The notes: generated by a model not told the origin, from the sequence alone. Shown: positions 1 to 10,054, numbered from the stretch's first letter. The stretch: DNA of 64,000 nt from Labia minor (GCA_963082975.1 OY720350.1:23097875-23161874), one strand, 5' to 3'. A program made the numbers and translations.

Positions 1-77
1 AAATTTCATCATCAGACCGAAGGGCCAACGATCAAAGCGACCTCATCACGCTTGTGATTTGTAAATTTTGTAAATAA
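1..77 (+). CDS. Secreted-peptide gene copy 0, 3' fragment
   Basis: This is the 3' end of a gene copy cut by the window edge. It aligns with the tail of copies 5-9 but lacks 5 bp (AAGGG) after CATCATCAG. Two frames are possible. One ends at TAA 75-77 with a tail like copies 5-9 (ICKFCK). The other continues the upstream frame of copies 5-9 across the 5-bp gap and ends at TGA/TAA earlier with RSKRPHHACDL, the tail of copies 2-4. The missing upstream sequence decides which is used. A poly(A) signal AATAAA lies at 135-140. Confidence 0.7.
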   Translation, partial: ISSSDRRANDQSDLITLVICKFCK

Positions 78-297
78 ATTTTTTAAATTAATATTTATAT
101 GTATATTGTGTTACGTATTTAAACTTAAATAACAAATAAAATACACTTACAACATTTAAAAGCAAAACTTTATTCCTGTTGTTTATTTATCGTGTACTCT
201 ATATAAACAGAATACCATGATCCAACTCCCCTCACTCCATTCCCTTACTGCAAACCACATAACAATTCCTCCCTTTATCATAATTTTAACAAACAGT

Positions 298-513
298 TCA
301 ATAAGCGATTAGTAAACAATTTAAGCAATTTGCACAAAGAATAATACTTAAAAATTCTTTGATATCTATTCGAGTGATTTCTTCTCCAGTAAATCCAGTT
401 AAATGAATAATAGCATCCTTTGCTAAGTTTGGAACACATGTTTTTTGTTTTCCCTTATTCTTTAGAGCATACTTGTCTAAAGTGCGGCACAAAACCCTTT
501 GAGATATAATTTA
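298..513 (-). other. Conserved minus-strand open frame (~64 codons), unknown
   Basis: The frame is open from 513 down to the stop at 298 with no in-frame ATG; the first usable alternative start is TTG at 492. It would therefore have to be an internal exon or a fragment of a larger protein. The product contains SQRVLCRTLDKYALKNKGKQ followed by a KDAIIHLTGFTGEEITRIDI stretch. I do not recognise it; the first part is loosely helix-turn-helix-like. A minus-strand AATAAA (complement of TTTATT 169-174) lies downstream, facing the plus-strand AATAAA at 135-140 of the peptide gene, so any transcript would be tail-to-tail with it. The frame is open in all nine units, but recent duplication makes that weak evidence of function. 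Confidence 0.35.
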
Positions 514-519
514 TATATA

Positions 520-636
520 CAGTAATACCTCTCTATAAGGTCATTCTCAAAATACTCTTTAAAAACTATGTTTATTATTGTGAATTAAAATGAATGAAGT
601 AACTATTAGACGTGACCTTATAGAGAGGTTTTACTC
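520..636. mobile_element. 117-bp MITE, pogo/Tigger-like ends
   Basis: The ends are imperfect inverted repeats: AGTAATACCTCTCTATAAGG on the left and the complement of AGTAAAACCTCTCTATAAGG on the right, about 23 bp with one mismatch. TA dinucleotides flank both sides (518-519 and 637-638), the target duplication expected for Tc1/mariner-pogo elements. At 117 bp it is too short to encode a transposase, so it is non-autonomous. It is present at the same place in all units and so predates the tandem amplification. Confidence 0.8.
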
Positions 637-977
637 TACTTAATTTTATTTCCATTTCTTGAAAAAATGTTTATGTGCGTCCCAGCATAATTTTTTTTTT
701 TTTTTTTTTGCAACGTGGTCCACGAATGGTCATAGTTTAGACACCCATGCTTTAGATCATTTTGAATTAACTTATTCTCCATTCGTTCTTTTCTTTTATC
801 TTTCTTTCTAAGTTTCTTTCCATTTTTACCGACCAACGATAGTAAGGGAGGTATTGTTTTCACACCAAATTCCACATGAGGAGATTTTTTACATATCACC
901 ACGAATCGTGCACTGTGTATTGGTTTTATCCTCGAGAAAAATCATCTTTATTAGTTTTTTCTTAATTTAAAATTATA

Positions 978-1034
978 TGACGTCATCCAGCCATTCATGA
1001 CGTCACAGTCAGCGCCTCCTTATATATTATAAAT
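978..1034. promoter_or_regulatory. Paired CRE palindromes with TATA-like stretch
   Basis: Two perfect TGACGTCA palindromes start at 978 and 998, exactly 20 bp apart (about two helical turns), followed by a GC-richer stretch and a TATATATTATAAA stretch at 1020-1032. TGACGTCA is the consensus site for CREB/ATF bZIP proteins. The layout resembles a core promoter reading rightwards. No transcript start or exon 1 can be proved, and the palindromes also allow leftward use. Confidence 0.4.
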
Positions 1035-1184
1035 CAAATAAAATTAAAAATATTTAAGTTATATCCATATCTGTTTTTTATTACATTAATAGATATATTA
1101 AAATTATTTGAAATTGTTTCTGTAGCTAGAAATTAATTAACATCAAACCGTCGGTCGGTTCGGACCTGGCCAGAGGTGGTCAAC

Positions 1185-1460
1185 TTATTTAATTATCTCT
1201 TTTTCATTGTATTTGATTGAATCTATTTTTAAAAATTCTTCGGGTTTTTCTTTTTCTTTAAATAATACAAAAACGGATCCTTTAAAAATAGTTTTATTAT
1301 CAATGTAAGTTCGCATCTGAATATTTTCTATAGCTCCATACGGAGCAAAAAATTTATAAAAGTTATCTTAGGTGAGACCTTCTTGTGGAAAATTATTCTA
1401 ATCATTAACTCTTTGCGTTCTAATCATTATCTCTTTGCGCCTTTCCTCGTTCCATTTTAG
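1185..1460 (-). pseudogene. La-type RRM protein relic
   Basis: The minus strand encodes part of a La/SSB-type RNA-binding protein, covering the start of the first RRM. Recognisable pieces are WNEERRKE, GLTLDNFYKFFAPYGAIENI, a FKGSVFVLF RNP1-like core and EKEKAEEFLK. The La motif and everything after RRM1 are absent, and a stop interrupts the part before GLTLDN. This copy also lacks 9 bp in frame (TTTGCTGCA) before the FKGSVF core. It is a truncated, disabled fragment lying antisense to the peptide gene. The family call rests on the RNP1 core plus linker pattern. Confidence 0.65.
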
Positions 1461-1615
1461 GTAATATTAAAGATATATCTTATTTATAATAATTATGTAA
1501 AATCCTGATCAATAGTTTAGAATTTCTAATAATTTAATTGATATATATTATTATTTTCAAAACTTTAATCAAGTGAAAAAAATACAATTTTTTACTTTCC
1601 TCTCATTTTTCTATA

Positions 1616-2804
1616 GCACAGAGTATCCGTACACAGAGGTGGACACAATGCTATTTTTTTTCGTCACTAGTGCTGGCAGGGATGGCAGACAGGTTGGACA
1701 TGTGTGAGCGTTTTTACCGACCGACGAGGGAGGCATTTTTAAATTATTTTTGAATGAATAAGGGGAATTTAAAAATTATTTATTGAGATATAAAATTAGC
1801 ATTACAGAAATCAAATATGCTTTTTTCAAAAATGTTAGTTTTATATCCAAATAAATAATTTTTAAATTAACAGAAAACTCTACCTACTTGTATGTAATTT
1901 ACATAAATAAAATAAACGAATAATGTTCTTGTTAATATTTAATATGTATGGATTAAAAATTATCTTCAATGTCAATATATGAAACGAGAGAAACACATAC
2001 GAATTGTTCTTATTGAGAAGGAAATTTATAAATAAATAAATAAATAATCATTTCTATTTCCAAAAAGATACTATTTAAAAAGATCACAAGAAATCCATAA
2101 ATCATTGATTAACTAAGAATAATTAATCCAACGCATTTTTAATCATCTAAGTTTATCAAACAACTGATTTGGGTAAATTTATAAATGAAAAATATGTGGG
2201 ATGTCTCCGGTCGGCTACCATGCAAATTCCAATTGGATAAATTAACACATATATATTATATTTAAATTAAATTATAAATTAAAATTAATAAATAGTATTT
2301 ATTAAACCAGCGCGAGTTTGGCTCTTTGTTGAGGGCATCTGGTCACATGCTGGCGCGTGATTGTTAGTCAACGTGCTAAAAAATTAATTCCGGTACTTTT
2401 AGCGATTCAACCAAGCTGAAATTCTATATATAGCAGTTTTATGCAATTTTTAAACATGTGAAAAACTATAAAAGATATACTGAGAGAAGTAGGTGAATAT
2501 ATTTGATTTAATAGTGCTTATTGTGAATTTCTATATTGCTGTGAAATTTTTATTTATTTATCAAATATTAAATAATTTAACTTTGATATTTGATTTGTTA
2601 CAATGTAATTTAAATTATTTATCAAACAATTTATAATAAATATTTCAATTTTATTTGTGTTAAATGTTAAATAAAATTTATATTTATATTTATCAAATAA
2701 TAAATAATATAACTTCATAAGTTAAATAGTGTTAAGTGAAAAATAAAAATTAGTCAAGAATTGCTGGGTTTGTTTCGAATATTATTTGTACGGATACTCT
2801 GTGC
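1616..2804. mobile_element. 1189-bp element with perfect 18-bp inverted ends
   Basis: GCACAGAGTATCCGTACA at 1616-1633 is repeated as its exact complement at 2787-2804. The interior is AT-rich with no reading frame worth calling, so it looks like a non-autonomous DNA transposon. No target-site duplication is visible next to the ends, so the superfamily is open. Just inside the left end is CAGAGGTGG, which resembles hAT termini. The interior also has a GC-richer patch and a TATATATAG box near 2423. Confidence 0.65.
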
Positions 2805-2881
2805 ACGGATGGTATGTCGAGTTTGATATTCAAATAATTACAGGGAATTCGGAAGGCCTGTGGGAGGGGTCATTTTTTTTG

Positions 2882-2943
2882 CGGTGCCATCTATTGGGCG
2901 CCTGAAGAGTCAACCGTTTTCCTGTAACGCCATCTGGTGTTCG
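2882..2943 (-). promoter_or_regulatory. Two CTCF-like motifs
   Basis: On the minus strand CGCCCAATAGATGGCACCG (2882-2900) and CGAACACCAGATGGCGTTA (2925-2943) each agree with the CTCF consensus YGRCCASYAGRKGGCRSYV at 17 of 19 positions by eye, in the same orientation and 43 bp apart. CTCF and this core (AGATGGCG) are conserved in many arthropods. Binding is inferred only; the stretch could also be part of a mobile element. Confidence 0.4.
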
Positions 2944-3064
2944 AGTTACACCGGTCCCATTGAGATGACCACGGTTGTTCTATAGTTAAATTAAAGAGAG
3001 ATGTATCCAAAAATTGAGAGAAACACTATACATCTACTCTACACAAAGAAAATTATTAATATCA

Positions 3065-3106
<42 letters not shown>

Positions 3107-3458
3107 ATTTGAATTAAATCCTTACCAATTCTAATATTAGGTATTACAATTAGAAAAGAATTAGTTTCTTTGAATTAGAATTTTTGAATAAATTCTTTGG
3201 TTTAATTAATCTACCTAGTTGGTTGAAAGATTTTGATCATTTCTACTATATATATATATATTATTTTATTTTGTATATTTAATTAAATAGTTAAAACTAA
3301 ATATTTAGTAGCAATGAGGAATAGTTTTAATATACGAAACTTAGAATTGTAAAATGAATAGAATAAATACTTAGGTTCAGTAATTAGGAAGGCTAATAAT
3401 ATTCGAGAAAAATTTATTTAAATTAAGGTTGCGATTGGGTAGCGCCTGATATCATGCA

Positions 3459-3934
3459 GAAAAGGGCCTTCTCTCGTCAAAATTGTTATCAAAGGGAATC
3501 AAAATTAAATTATATAAAACAATTATTTTGCTGGTTATATTATATGGGTGTGAGGTGTGGTCTATGACTTTAGGAGTTGAGAGTAGATTTAGAGTATTTG
3601 AGAAGAGGATTCTTCGTGGCGTTTATGGGCCAAAGAAAGATGAGGTCACCAGGAAATGGCGTAGACTGCATAACGAGGAATAATTGCATCACCTATATGC
3701 ATCTCCAGTTAGGGTCATAAAATTGAGAAGGTTGCGTTGGGCAGGAGAAAAATATATTTGTTGGGAAATGTCCGCTTAAAAGACCAAGGACGAGGTGTGC
3801 GGTAACGGATGGTCTGTGGTGCGGACAATGTCGAAAAGAGTGTGGGAGAGATGGGAGAAAATACTAGTTGGATGTGTGCAGCTCAGAATAGGGGCACTTG
3901 GAGAAATGATGTTACTGCGGCCAAACAATTTTGA
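3459..3934 (+). pseudogene. Non-LTR reverse transcriptase C-terminal relic
   Basis: The plus strand keeps the end of a LINE-type endonuclease-reverse transcriptase: SSKLLSKGIKIKLYKTIILL, then LYGCEVWSMT, then RVFEKRIL-GVYGPKKDEVT-KWRRLHNEE. After an in-frame TAA at 3681-3683 the same frame continues LHHLYASPVRVIKLRRLRWA. Past further damage another frame ends AQNRGTWRND-TAAKQF and TGA at 3932-3934. These are the conserved tail blocks of insect non-LTR elements. An A-rich stretch (AAAATAAATAATAAA) follows, as expected of a 3' end. The polymerase core is missing, so it is a 5'-truncated dead copy. Confidence 0.85.
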
Positions 3935-4019
3935 ATTCCGTGCACCCATAAAATAAATAATAAATATGTATTAAATTAAAATATTAATATAAAAGTATAA
4001 TATATTAAATAAATATTTA

Positions 4020-6250
4020 TTTTTATATTTTAACTCGTTTAAATATGTTTTATTAATTGGATGCATTCATTATTTTGTATTTTCTTTCTTCAAGGAATGA
4101 AAACAGCAATCCAGAGATAAAATTCCTTAATAATAGTAAGCATTTGCCTTTCACACCTGAAATCAAAAAAAAAAATTCAATTAATATAAGACTAATTAGT
4201 TGGTAAATAAAAAGTACCCAAAATAATTTGATGAACAAACCTTGACCACGACAAAGAAAATAAATAAATAGAATAATTAATTGAATAATAATAATAATAA
4301 TAAAAACTGTAAAAAGAATATCTGAAAAAAACTAAAAATGTTACAGAATTAAAAGAATATTGAAATGTTTGAAATAAGATATTTTTAATTTTGATTAATT
4401 TAAAAAGATTAAAGAAATAATAACATTTGTTCATAATTATCAAATTATAATGCAATCCAAAAAAAAAAAATTAATGGCAAATCTTACAGTTTGCTTATTT
4501 AGAAATTAAAACTTCAAAATGATAATAAAATATAAAAATTAACTGCAAATAAAATAGAAAAATTTAAAAGGTTAAAAGGATTTAAATCTTTGTAATAAGA
4601 TATTTTTAATTTTGATTAATTTAAAAAGATAATAACATTTGTTCATAATGATCAAATTATAATGCAATCAAAAAAAAAAAAATTAATGGCAAATCTTACA
4701 GCTTGCTTATTTAGAAATTAAAGCTTCAAAAATGATAATAAAATATAAAAATTAACTGCAAATAAAATAGAAAAATTTAAAAGGTTAAAAGGATTTAAAT
4801 CTTTGTAATAAGATATTTTTAATTTTGATTAATTTAAAAAGATTAAAGAAATAATAAAATTTGTTCATATTCACCAAATTATAATGGAAACGAAAAAAAA
4901 ATTAATAGCAAATCTTAGAGCTTGCTTATTTAGAAATTTTATATTTTAACTCGTTTAAATATGTTTTATTAATTGGATCCATTAATTATTTTGTATTTTC
5001 TTTCTTCAAAGAATGAAAACAGCAATACAGGGATAAAATTCCTTAATAATAGTTGGCATTTGCCTTTCAAACCTGAAATGATAAAAAAAAATTCAATTAA
5101 TATAAGAATAATTAGTTGGTAAATAAAAAGTACCCAAAATAATTTGATGAACAAACCTTGACCACGACAAAGAAAATAAATAAATAGAATAATTAATTGA
5201 ATAATAATAATAATAATAAAAACTGTAAAAAGAATATCTGAAAAAAACTAAAAATGTTATAGAATTAAAAGAATATTGAAATGTTTGAAATAAGATATTT
5301 TTAATTTTGATTAATTTAAAAAGATTAAAGAAATAATAACATTTGTTCATAATTATCAAATTATAATGCAATCCAAAAAAAAAAATTAATGGCAAATCTT
5401 ACAGTTTGCTTATTTAGAAATTAAAACTTCAAAATGATAATAAAATATAAAAATTAACTGCAAATAAAATAGAAAAATTTAAAAGGTTAAAAGGATTTAA
5501 ATCTTTGTAATAAGATATTTTTAATTTTGATTAATTTAAAAAGATTAAAGAAATAATAAAATTTCTTCATATTCACCAAATTATAATGGAAACGAAAAAA
5601 AAATTAATTGCAAATCTTAGAGCTTGCTTATTTAGAAATTTTATATTTTAACTCGTTTAAATATGTTTTATTAATTGGATCCATTCATTATTTTGTATTT
5701 TCTTTCTTCAAGGAATTAAAACAGCAATCCAGGGATAAAATTCCTTAATAATAGTAAGCATTTGCCTTTCACACCTGAAATCATAAAAAAAAAAATTCAA
5801 TTAATATAAGAATAATTAGTTGGTAAATAAAAAGTACCCAAAATAAGTTGATGAACAAACCTTGACCACGACAAAGAAAATAAATACATAGAATAATTAA
5901 TTGAATAATAATAATAATAAAAACTGTAAAAAGAATATCTGAAAAAAACTAAAAATTTTACAGAATTAAAAGAAGAATATTGAAATGTTTGAAATAAGAT
6001 ATTTTTAATTTTGATTAATTTAAAAAGATCAAAGAAATAATACCATTTGTTCATAATTATCAAATTATAATACAATCCAAAAAAAAAAAATTAATGGCAA
6101 ATCTTACAGCTTGCTTATTTAGAAATTAAAGCTTCAAAAATGATAATAAAATATAAAAATTAACTGCAAATAAAATACGACATTTAAAATGTTTATAAAA
6201 AGATATTTTTAATTTTGATGAATGCAAAAAGATTAAAACAAATAATAAGA
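4020..6250. repeat. AT-rich minisatellite array, three modules
   Basis: Modules begin with TTTTAACTCG at about 4031, 4949 and 5650 (steps 918 and 701 bp). Each has a leading block and one or two copies of a ~225-bp sub-block ending CTTGCTTATTTAGAAATT. The plus strand is A-rich, with runs of A and an (AAT)n tract. The minus-strand Tyr/Phe-rich open frames here are compositional and not genes. Confidence 0.9.
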
Positions 6251-6745
6251 TTTGTGTTGATATTTACGATTAAACTTAATTTAAATTCTTAGATTATAAA
6301 TATTGTATAATAATTTAACAATTTCCATGATGCTTACCTTTAGAATTCTTAAATAGGAAAAGTTGGTTGTTGTGTATGTGTCAGAAGTCAGAATGGAATA
6401 GAGAGAAATAATTTATATTTTGGTTGCTAAGTTCGGAATCGAGAAATAATTTATATTATCGTTGCTAAATATCCACTGTAATTTTTTGGTTTATCTCAGG
6501 AAGTTCAAAACCTATTTTCTTTTTTATTTTAAAATGTGTTTATATTGTTTTATGTTGTTATTTATTTATTATTTAATAATTAAATTTATTTCTCTACTTT
6601 GGTTTTTTACTGTTTCAGAATTTAACATTACGTGTCCACCCCCTGACACAGCAGCGCCCCTCCACCGTTGCTTACCTTACCTTGACTGTTGCCTGTTGCC
6701 TCGGTCATTTGGAGACCAGCCTTTGATCCACTTTGATCGTCCACC

Positions 6746-7024
6746 ATGCGGGGCACCACCATCTTCTTCATCCTCTGGCTGCAGCTGGCCGCGTGCCGCC
6801 CTTCCGGAACCTACATGGACAACCAAACCCTCCTCGAGAAGGGACTCACCTTTTGCGAACAACTCGAAAATCCTAACCTATTGTGTATGTCGCATCTCGA
6901 TGTCTACATTAACCTGCTCGACCACGAAGAGTTTGCCGAACCAGGCTGGCGCGGTGTCCTGCCTGAACTCAGAATTCCCCGAGGGGACATCTACTATTTG
7001 ATGTATAGTAAATTTTGTAAATAA
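6746..7024 (+). CDS. Secreted small peptide gene, copy 1 (divergent class, 92 aa)
   Basis: This is a complete reading frame of unknown family. The first ATG of the exon is at 6746 in a strong context (GTCCACCATGC). The exon begins at 6619, after a pyrimidine tract ending TTTCAG, so the 5' UTR is spliced and the CDS is intronless. Residues 1-17 (MRGTTIFFILWLQLAAC) form a hydrophobic secretion signal, and an N-glycosylation sequon N26-Q-T follows. Residues 1-34 match the other copies almost exactly. From residue 35 it diverges sharply: a 12-bp in-frame deletion, Cys37, Cys47, Trp68, and a unique tail ending YSKFCK, without the dibasic sites of other copies. AATAAA occurs at 7020-7025 (over the stop) and 7077-7082. 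The exon is visibly GC-richer than its surroundings. Secretion is inferred from the signal; no function is assigned. Confidence 0.8.
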   Translation: MRGTTIFFILWLQLAACRPSGTYMDNQTLLEKGLTFCEQLENPNLLCMSHLDVYINLLDHEEFAEPGWRGVLPELRIPRGDIYYLMYSKFCK

Positions 7025-7239
7025 ATTATTTAATATTTATATGTATATTGTGTTACGTATTTAAACTTAAATAACAAATAAAATACACTTATAACATTTA
7101 AAAGCAAAACTTTATTCCTGTTGTTTATTTATCGTGTACTCTATATAAACATAATACCATGATCCAACTCCCCTCATTCCATTCTCTTACTGCAAACCAC
7201 ATAACAATTCCTCCCTTTATCATAATTTTAACAAACAGT

Positions 7240-7446
7240 TCAATAAGCGATTAGTAAACAATTTGCACAAAGAATAATACTTAAAAATTCTTTGATATCT
7301 ATTCGAGTGATTTCTTCTCCAGTAAATCCAGTTAAATGAATAATAGCATCCTTTGCTAAGTTTGGAACACATGTTTTTTGTTTTCCCTTATTCTTTAGAG
7401 CATACTTGTCTAAAGTGCGGCACAAAACCCTTTGAGATATAATTTA
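7240..7446 (-). other. Conserved minus-strand open frame, U1 copy
   Basis: This is the same unknown frame as at 298-513, shortened near its C-terminus by a 12-bp in-frame deletion (ANCLLIAY instead of ANCLNCLLIAY). Confidence 0.35.
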
Positions 7447-7452
7447 TATATA

Positions 7453-7569
7453 CAGTAATACCTCTCTATAAGGTCATTCTCAAAATACTCTTTAAAAACT
7501 ATGTTTATTATTGTGAATTAAAATGAATGAAGTAACTATTAGACGTGACCTTATAGAGAGGTTTTACTC
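7453..7569. mobile_element. 117-bp MITE, U1 copy
   Basis: It has the same TA-flanked inverted-repeat element and ends as at 520-636. Confidence 0.8.
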
Positions 7570-7910
7570 TACTTAATTTTATTTCCATTTCTTGAAAAAA
7601 TGTTTATGTGCGTCCCAGCATAATTTTTTTTTTTTTTTTTTTGCAACGTGGTCCACGAATGGTCATAGTTTAGACACCCATGCTTTAGATCATTTTGAAT
7701 TAACTTATTCTCCATTCGTTCTTTTCTTTTATCTTTCTTTCTAAGTTTCTTTCCATTTTTACCGACTAACGATAGTAAGGGAGGTATTGTTTTCACACCA
7801 AATTCCACATGAGGAGATTTTTTACATATCACCACGAATCGTGCACTTTGTATTGGTTTTATCCTCGAGAAAAATCATCTTTATTAGTTTTTTCTTAATT
7901 TAAAATTATA

Positions 7911-7967
7911 TGACGTCATCCAGCCATTCATGACGTCACAGTCAGCGCCTCCTTATATATTATAAAT
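7911..7967. promoter_or_regulatory. Paired CRE palindromes, U1
   Basis: TGACGTCA occurs at 7911-7918 and 7931-7938, with the TATA-like stretch following. Confidence 0.4.
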
Positions 7968-8117
7968 CAAATAAAATTAAAAATATTTAAGTTATATCCA
8001 TATCTGTTTTTTATTACATTAATAGATATATTAAAATTATTTGAAATTGTTTCTGTAGCTAGAAATTAATTTACTTCAAACCGTCGGTCGGTTCGGACCT
8101 GGCCACAGGTGGTCAAC

Positions 8118-8407
8118 TTATTTAATTAACTCTTTTTCATTGTATTTGATTGAATCTATTTCTAAAAATTCTTCGGCTTTTTCTTTTTCTTTCTTTAAAT
8201 AATACAAAAACGGATCCTTTAAAAATAGTTTTATTTGCTGCATTATCAATGTAAGTTCGCATCTGAATATTTTCTATAGCTCCATACGGAGCAAAAAATT
8301 TATAAAAGTTATCTTAGGTGAGACCTTCTTGTGGAAAATTATTCTAATCATTAACTCTTTGCGTTCTAATCATTATCTCTTTGCGCCTTTCCTCGTTCCA
8401 TTTTAGG
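8118..8407 (-). pseudogene. La-type RRM relic, U1
   Basis: Compared with U0 it retains the 9-bp TTTGCTGCA segment but has an extra CTTT in the pyrimidine run around 8190, which shifts the frame inside the EKEKAEEF part. Confidence 0.65.
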
Positions 8408-8561
8408 TAATATTAAAGATATATCTTATTTATAATAATTATGTAAAATCCTGATCAATAGTTTAGAATTTCTAATAATTTAATTGATATATATTATTAT
8501 TTTCAAAACTTTAATCAAGTGAAAAAAATACAATTTTTTACTTTCCTCTCATTTTTCTATA

Positions 8562-9750
8562 GCACAGAGTATCCGTACACAGAGGTGGACACAATGCTAT
8601 TTTTTTTCGTCACTAGTGCTGGCAGGGATGGCAGACAGGTTGGACATGTGTGAGCGTTTTTACCGACCGACGAGGGAGGCATTTTTAAATTATTTTTGAA
8701 TGAATAAGGGGAATTTAAAAATTATTTATTGAGATATAAAATTAGCATTACAGAAATCAAATATGCTTTTTTCAAAAATGTTAGTTTTATATCCAAATAA
8801 ATAATTTTTAAATTAACAGAAAACTCTACCTACTTGTATGTAATTTACATAAATAAAATAAACGAATAATGTTCTTGTTAATATTTAATATGTATGGATT
8901 AAAAATTATCTTCAATGTCAATATATGAAACGAGAGAAACACATACGAATTGTTCTTATTGAGAAGGAAATTTATAAATAAATAAATAAATAATCATTTC
9001 TATTTCCAAAAAGATACTATTTAAAAAGATCACAAGAAATCCATAAATCATTGATTAACTAAGAATAATTAATCCAACGCATTTTTAATCATCTAAGTTT
9101 ATCAAACAACTGATTTGGGTAAATTTATAAATGAAAAATATGTGGGATGTCTCCGGTCGGCTACCATGCAAATTCCAATTGGATAAATTAACACATATAT
9201 ATTATATTTAAATTAAATTATAAATTAAAATTAATAAATAGTATTTATTAAACCAGCGCGAGTTTGGCTCTTTGTTGAGGGCATCTGGTCACATGCTGGC
9301 GCGTGATGGTTATTTTACGTGCTAAAAAATTAATTCCGGTACTTTTAGCGATTCAACCAAGCTGAAATTCTATATATAGCAGTTTTATGCAATTTTTAAA
9401 CATGTGAAAAACTATAAAAGATATACTGAGAGAAGTAGGTGAATATATTTGATTTAATAGTGCTTATTGTGAATTTCTATATTGCTGTGAAATTTGTATT
9501 TATTTATCAAATATTAAATAATTTAACTTTGATATTTGATTTGTTACAATGTAATTTAAATTATTTATCAAACAATTTATAATAAATTTTTCAATTTTAT
9601 TTGTGTTAAATGTTAAATAAAATTTATATTTATATTTATCAAATAATAAATAATATAACTTCATAAGTTAAATAGTGTTAAGTGAAAAATAAAAATTAGT
9701 CAAGAATTGCTGGGTTTGTTTCGAATATTATTTGTACGGATACTCTGTGC
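8562..9750. mobile_element. 18-bp inverted-end element, U1
   Basis: It is 1189 bp with both 18-bp ends intact. Confidence 0.65.
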
Positions 9751-9827
9751 ACGGATGGTATGTCGAGTTTGATATTCAAATAATTACAGGGAATTCGGAA
9801 GGCCTGTGGGAGGGGTCATTTTTTTTG

Positions 9828-9889
9828 CGGTGCCATCTATTGGGCGCCTGAAGAGTCAACCGTTTTCCTGTAACGCCATCTGGTGTTCG
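9828..9889 (-). promoter_or_regulatory. Two CTCF-like motifs, U1
   Basis: The motifs lie at 9828-9846 and 9871-9889 and are identical to the U0 pair. Confidence 0.4.
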
Positions 9890-10010
9890 AGTTACACCGG
9901 TCCCATTGAGATGACCACGGTTGTTCTATAGTTAAATTAAAGAGAGATGTATCCAAAAATTGAGAGAAACACTATACATCTACTCTACACAAAGAAAATT
10001 ATTAATATCA

Positions 10011-10054
<44 letters not shown>

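Larger units (their letters stand above)
78..7024 (+). repeat. Tandem unit U0 (long type)
   Basis: This unit is 6947 bp and ends with gene copy 1. It holds three minisatellite modules. The reverse-transcriptase relic has the L-type variants (GGGTAGCGCC, TTGGGAAATG). The La relic lacks a 9-bp TTTGCTGCA segment. A (TA)n tract occupies about 3068-3102 and a (TAAA)n tract about 2027-2047. The stretches between listed features are AT-rich with no supportable gene. Confidence 0.9.

Noticed and set aside
636-902. 88-codon minus-strand lysine-rich frame
   Set aside because: It has no ATG start, runs through a poly(A) tract and a probable transposon end, and loses its frame when the A-run length changes in U4-U8.
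3483-3683. 66-codon frame as a functional gene
   Set aside because: It is only the tail of a reverse transcriptase, opens with TTG, and is followed in frame by more element sequence after the stop.
4192-4455. Tyr/Phe-rich minus-strand frames throughout the minisatellite arrays
   Set aside because: They are translations of A-rich repeat sequence (runs of TAT/TTT codons), recur with every module, and have no gene context.
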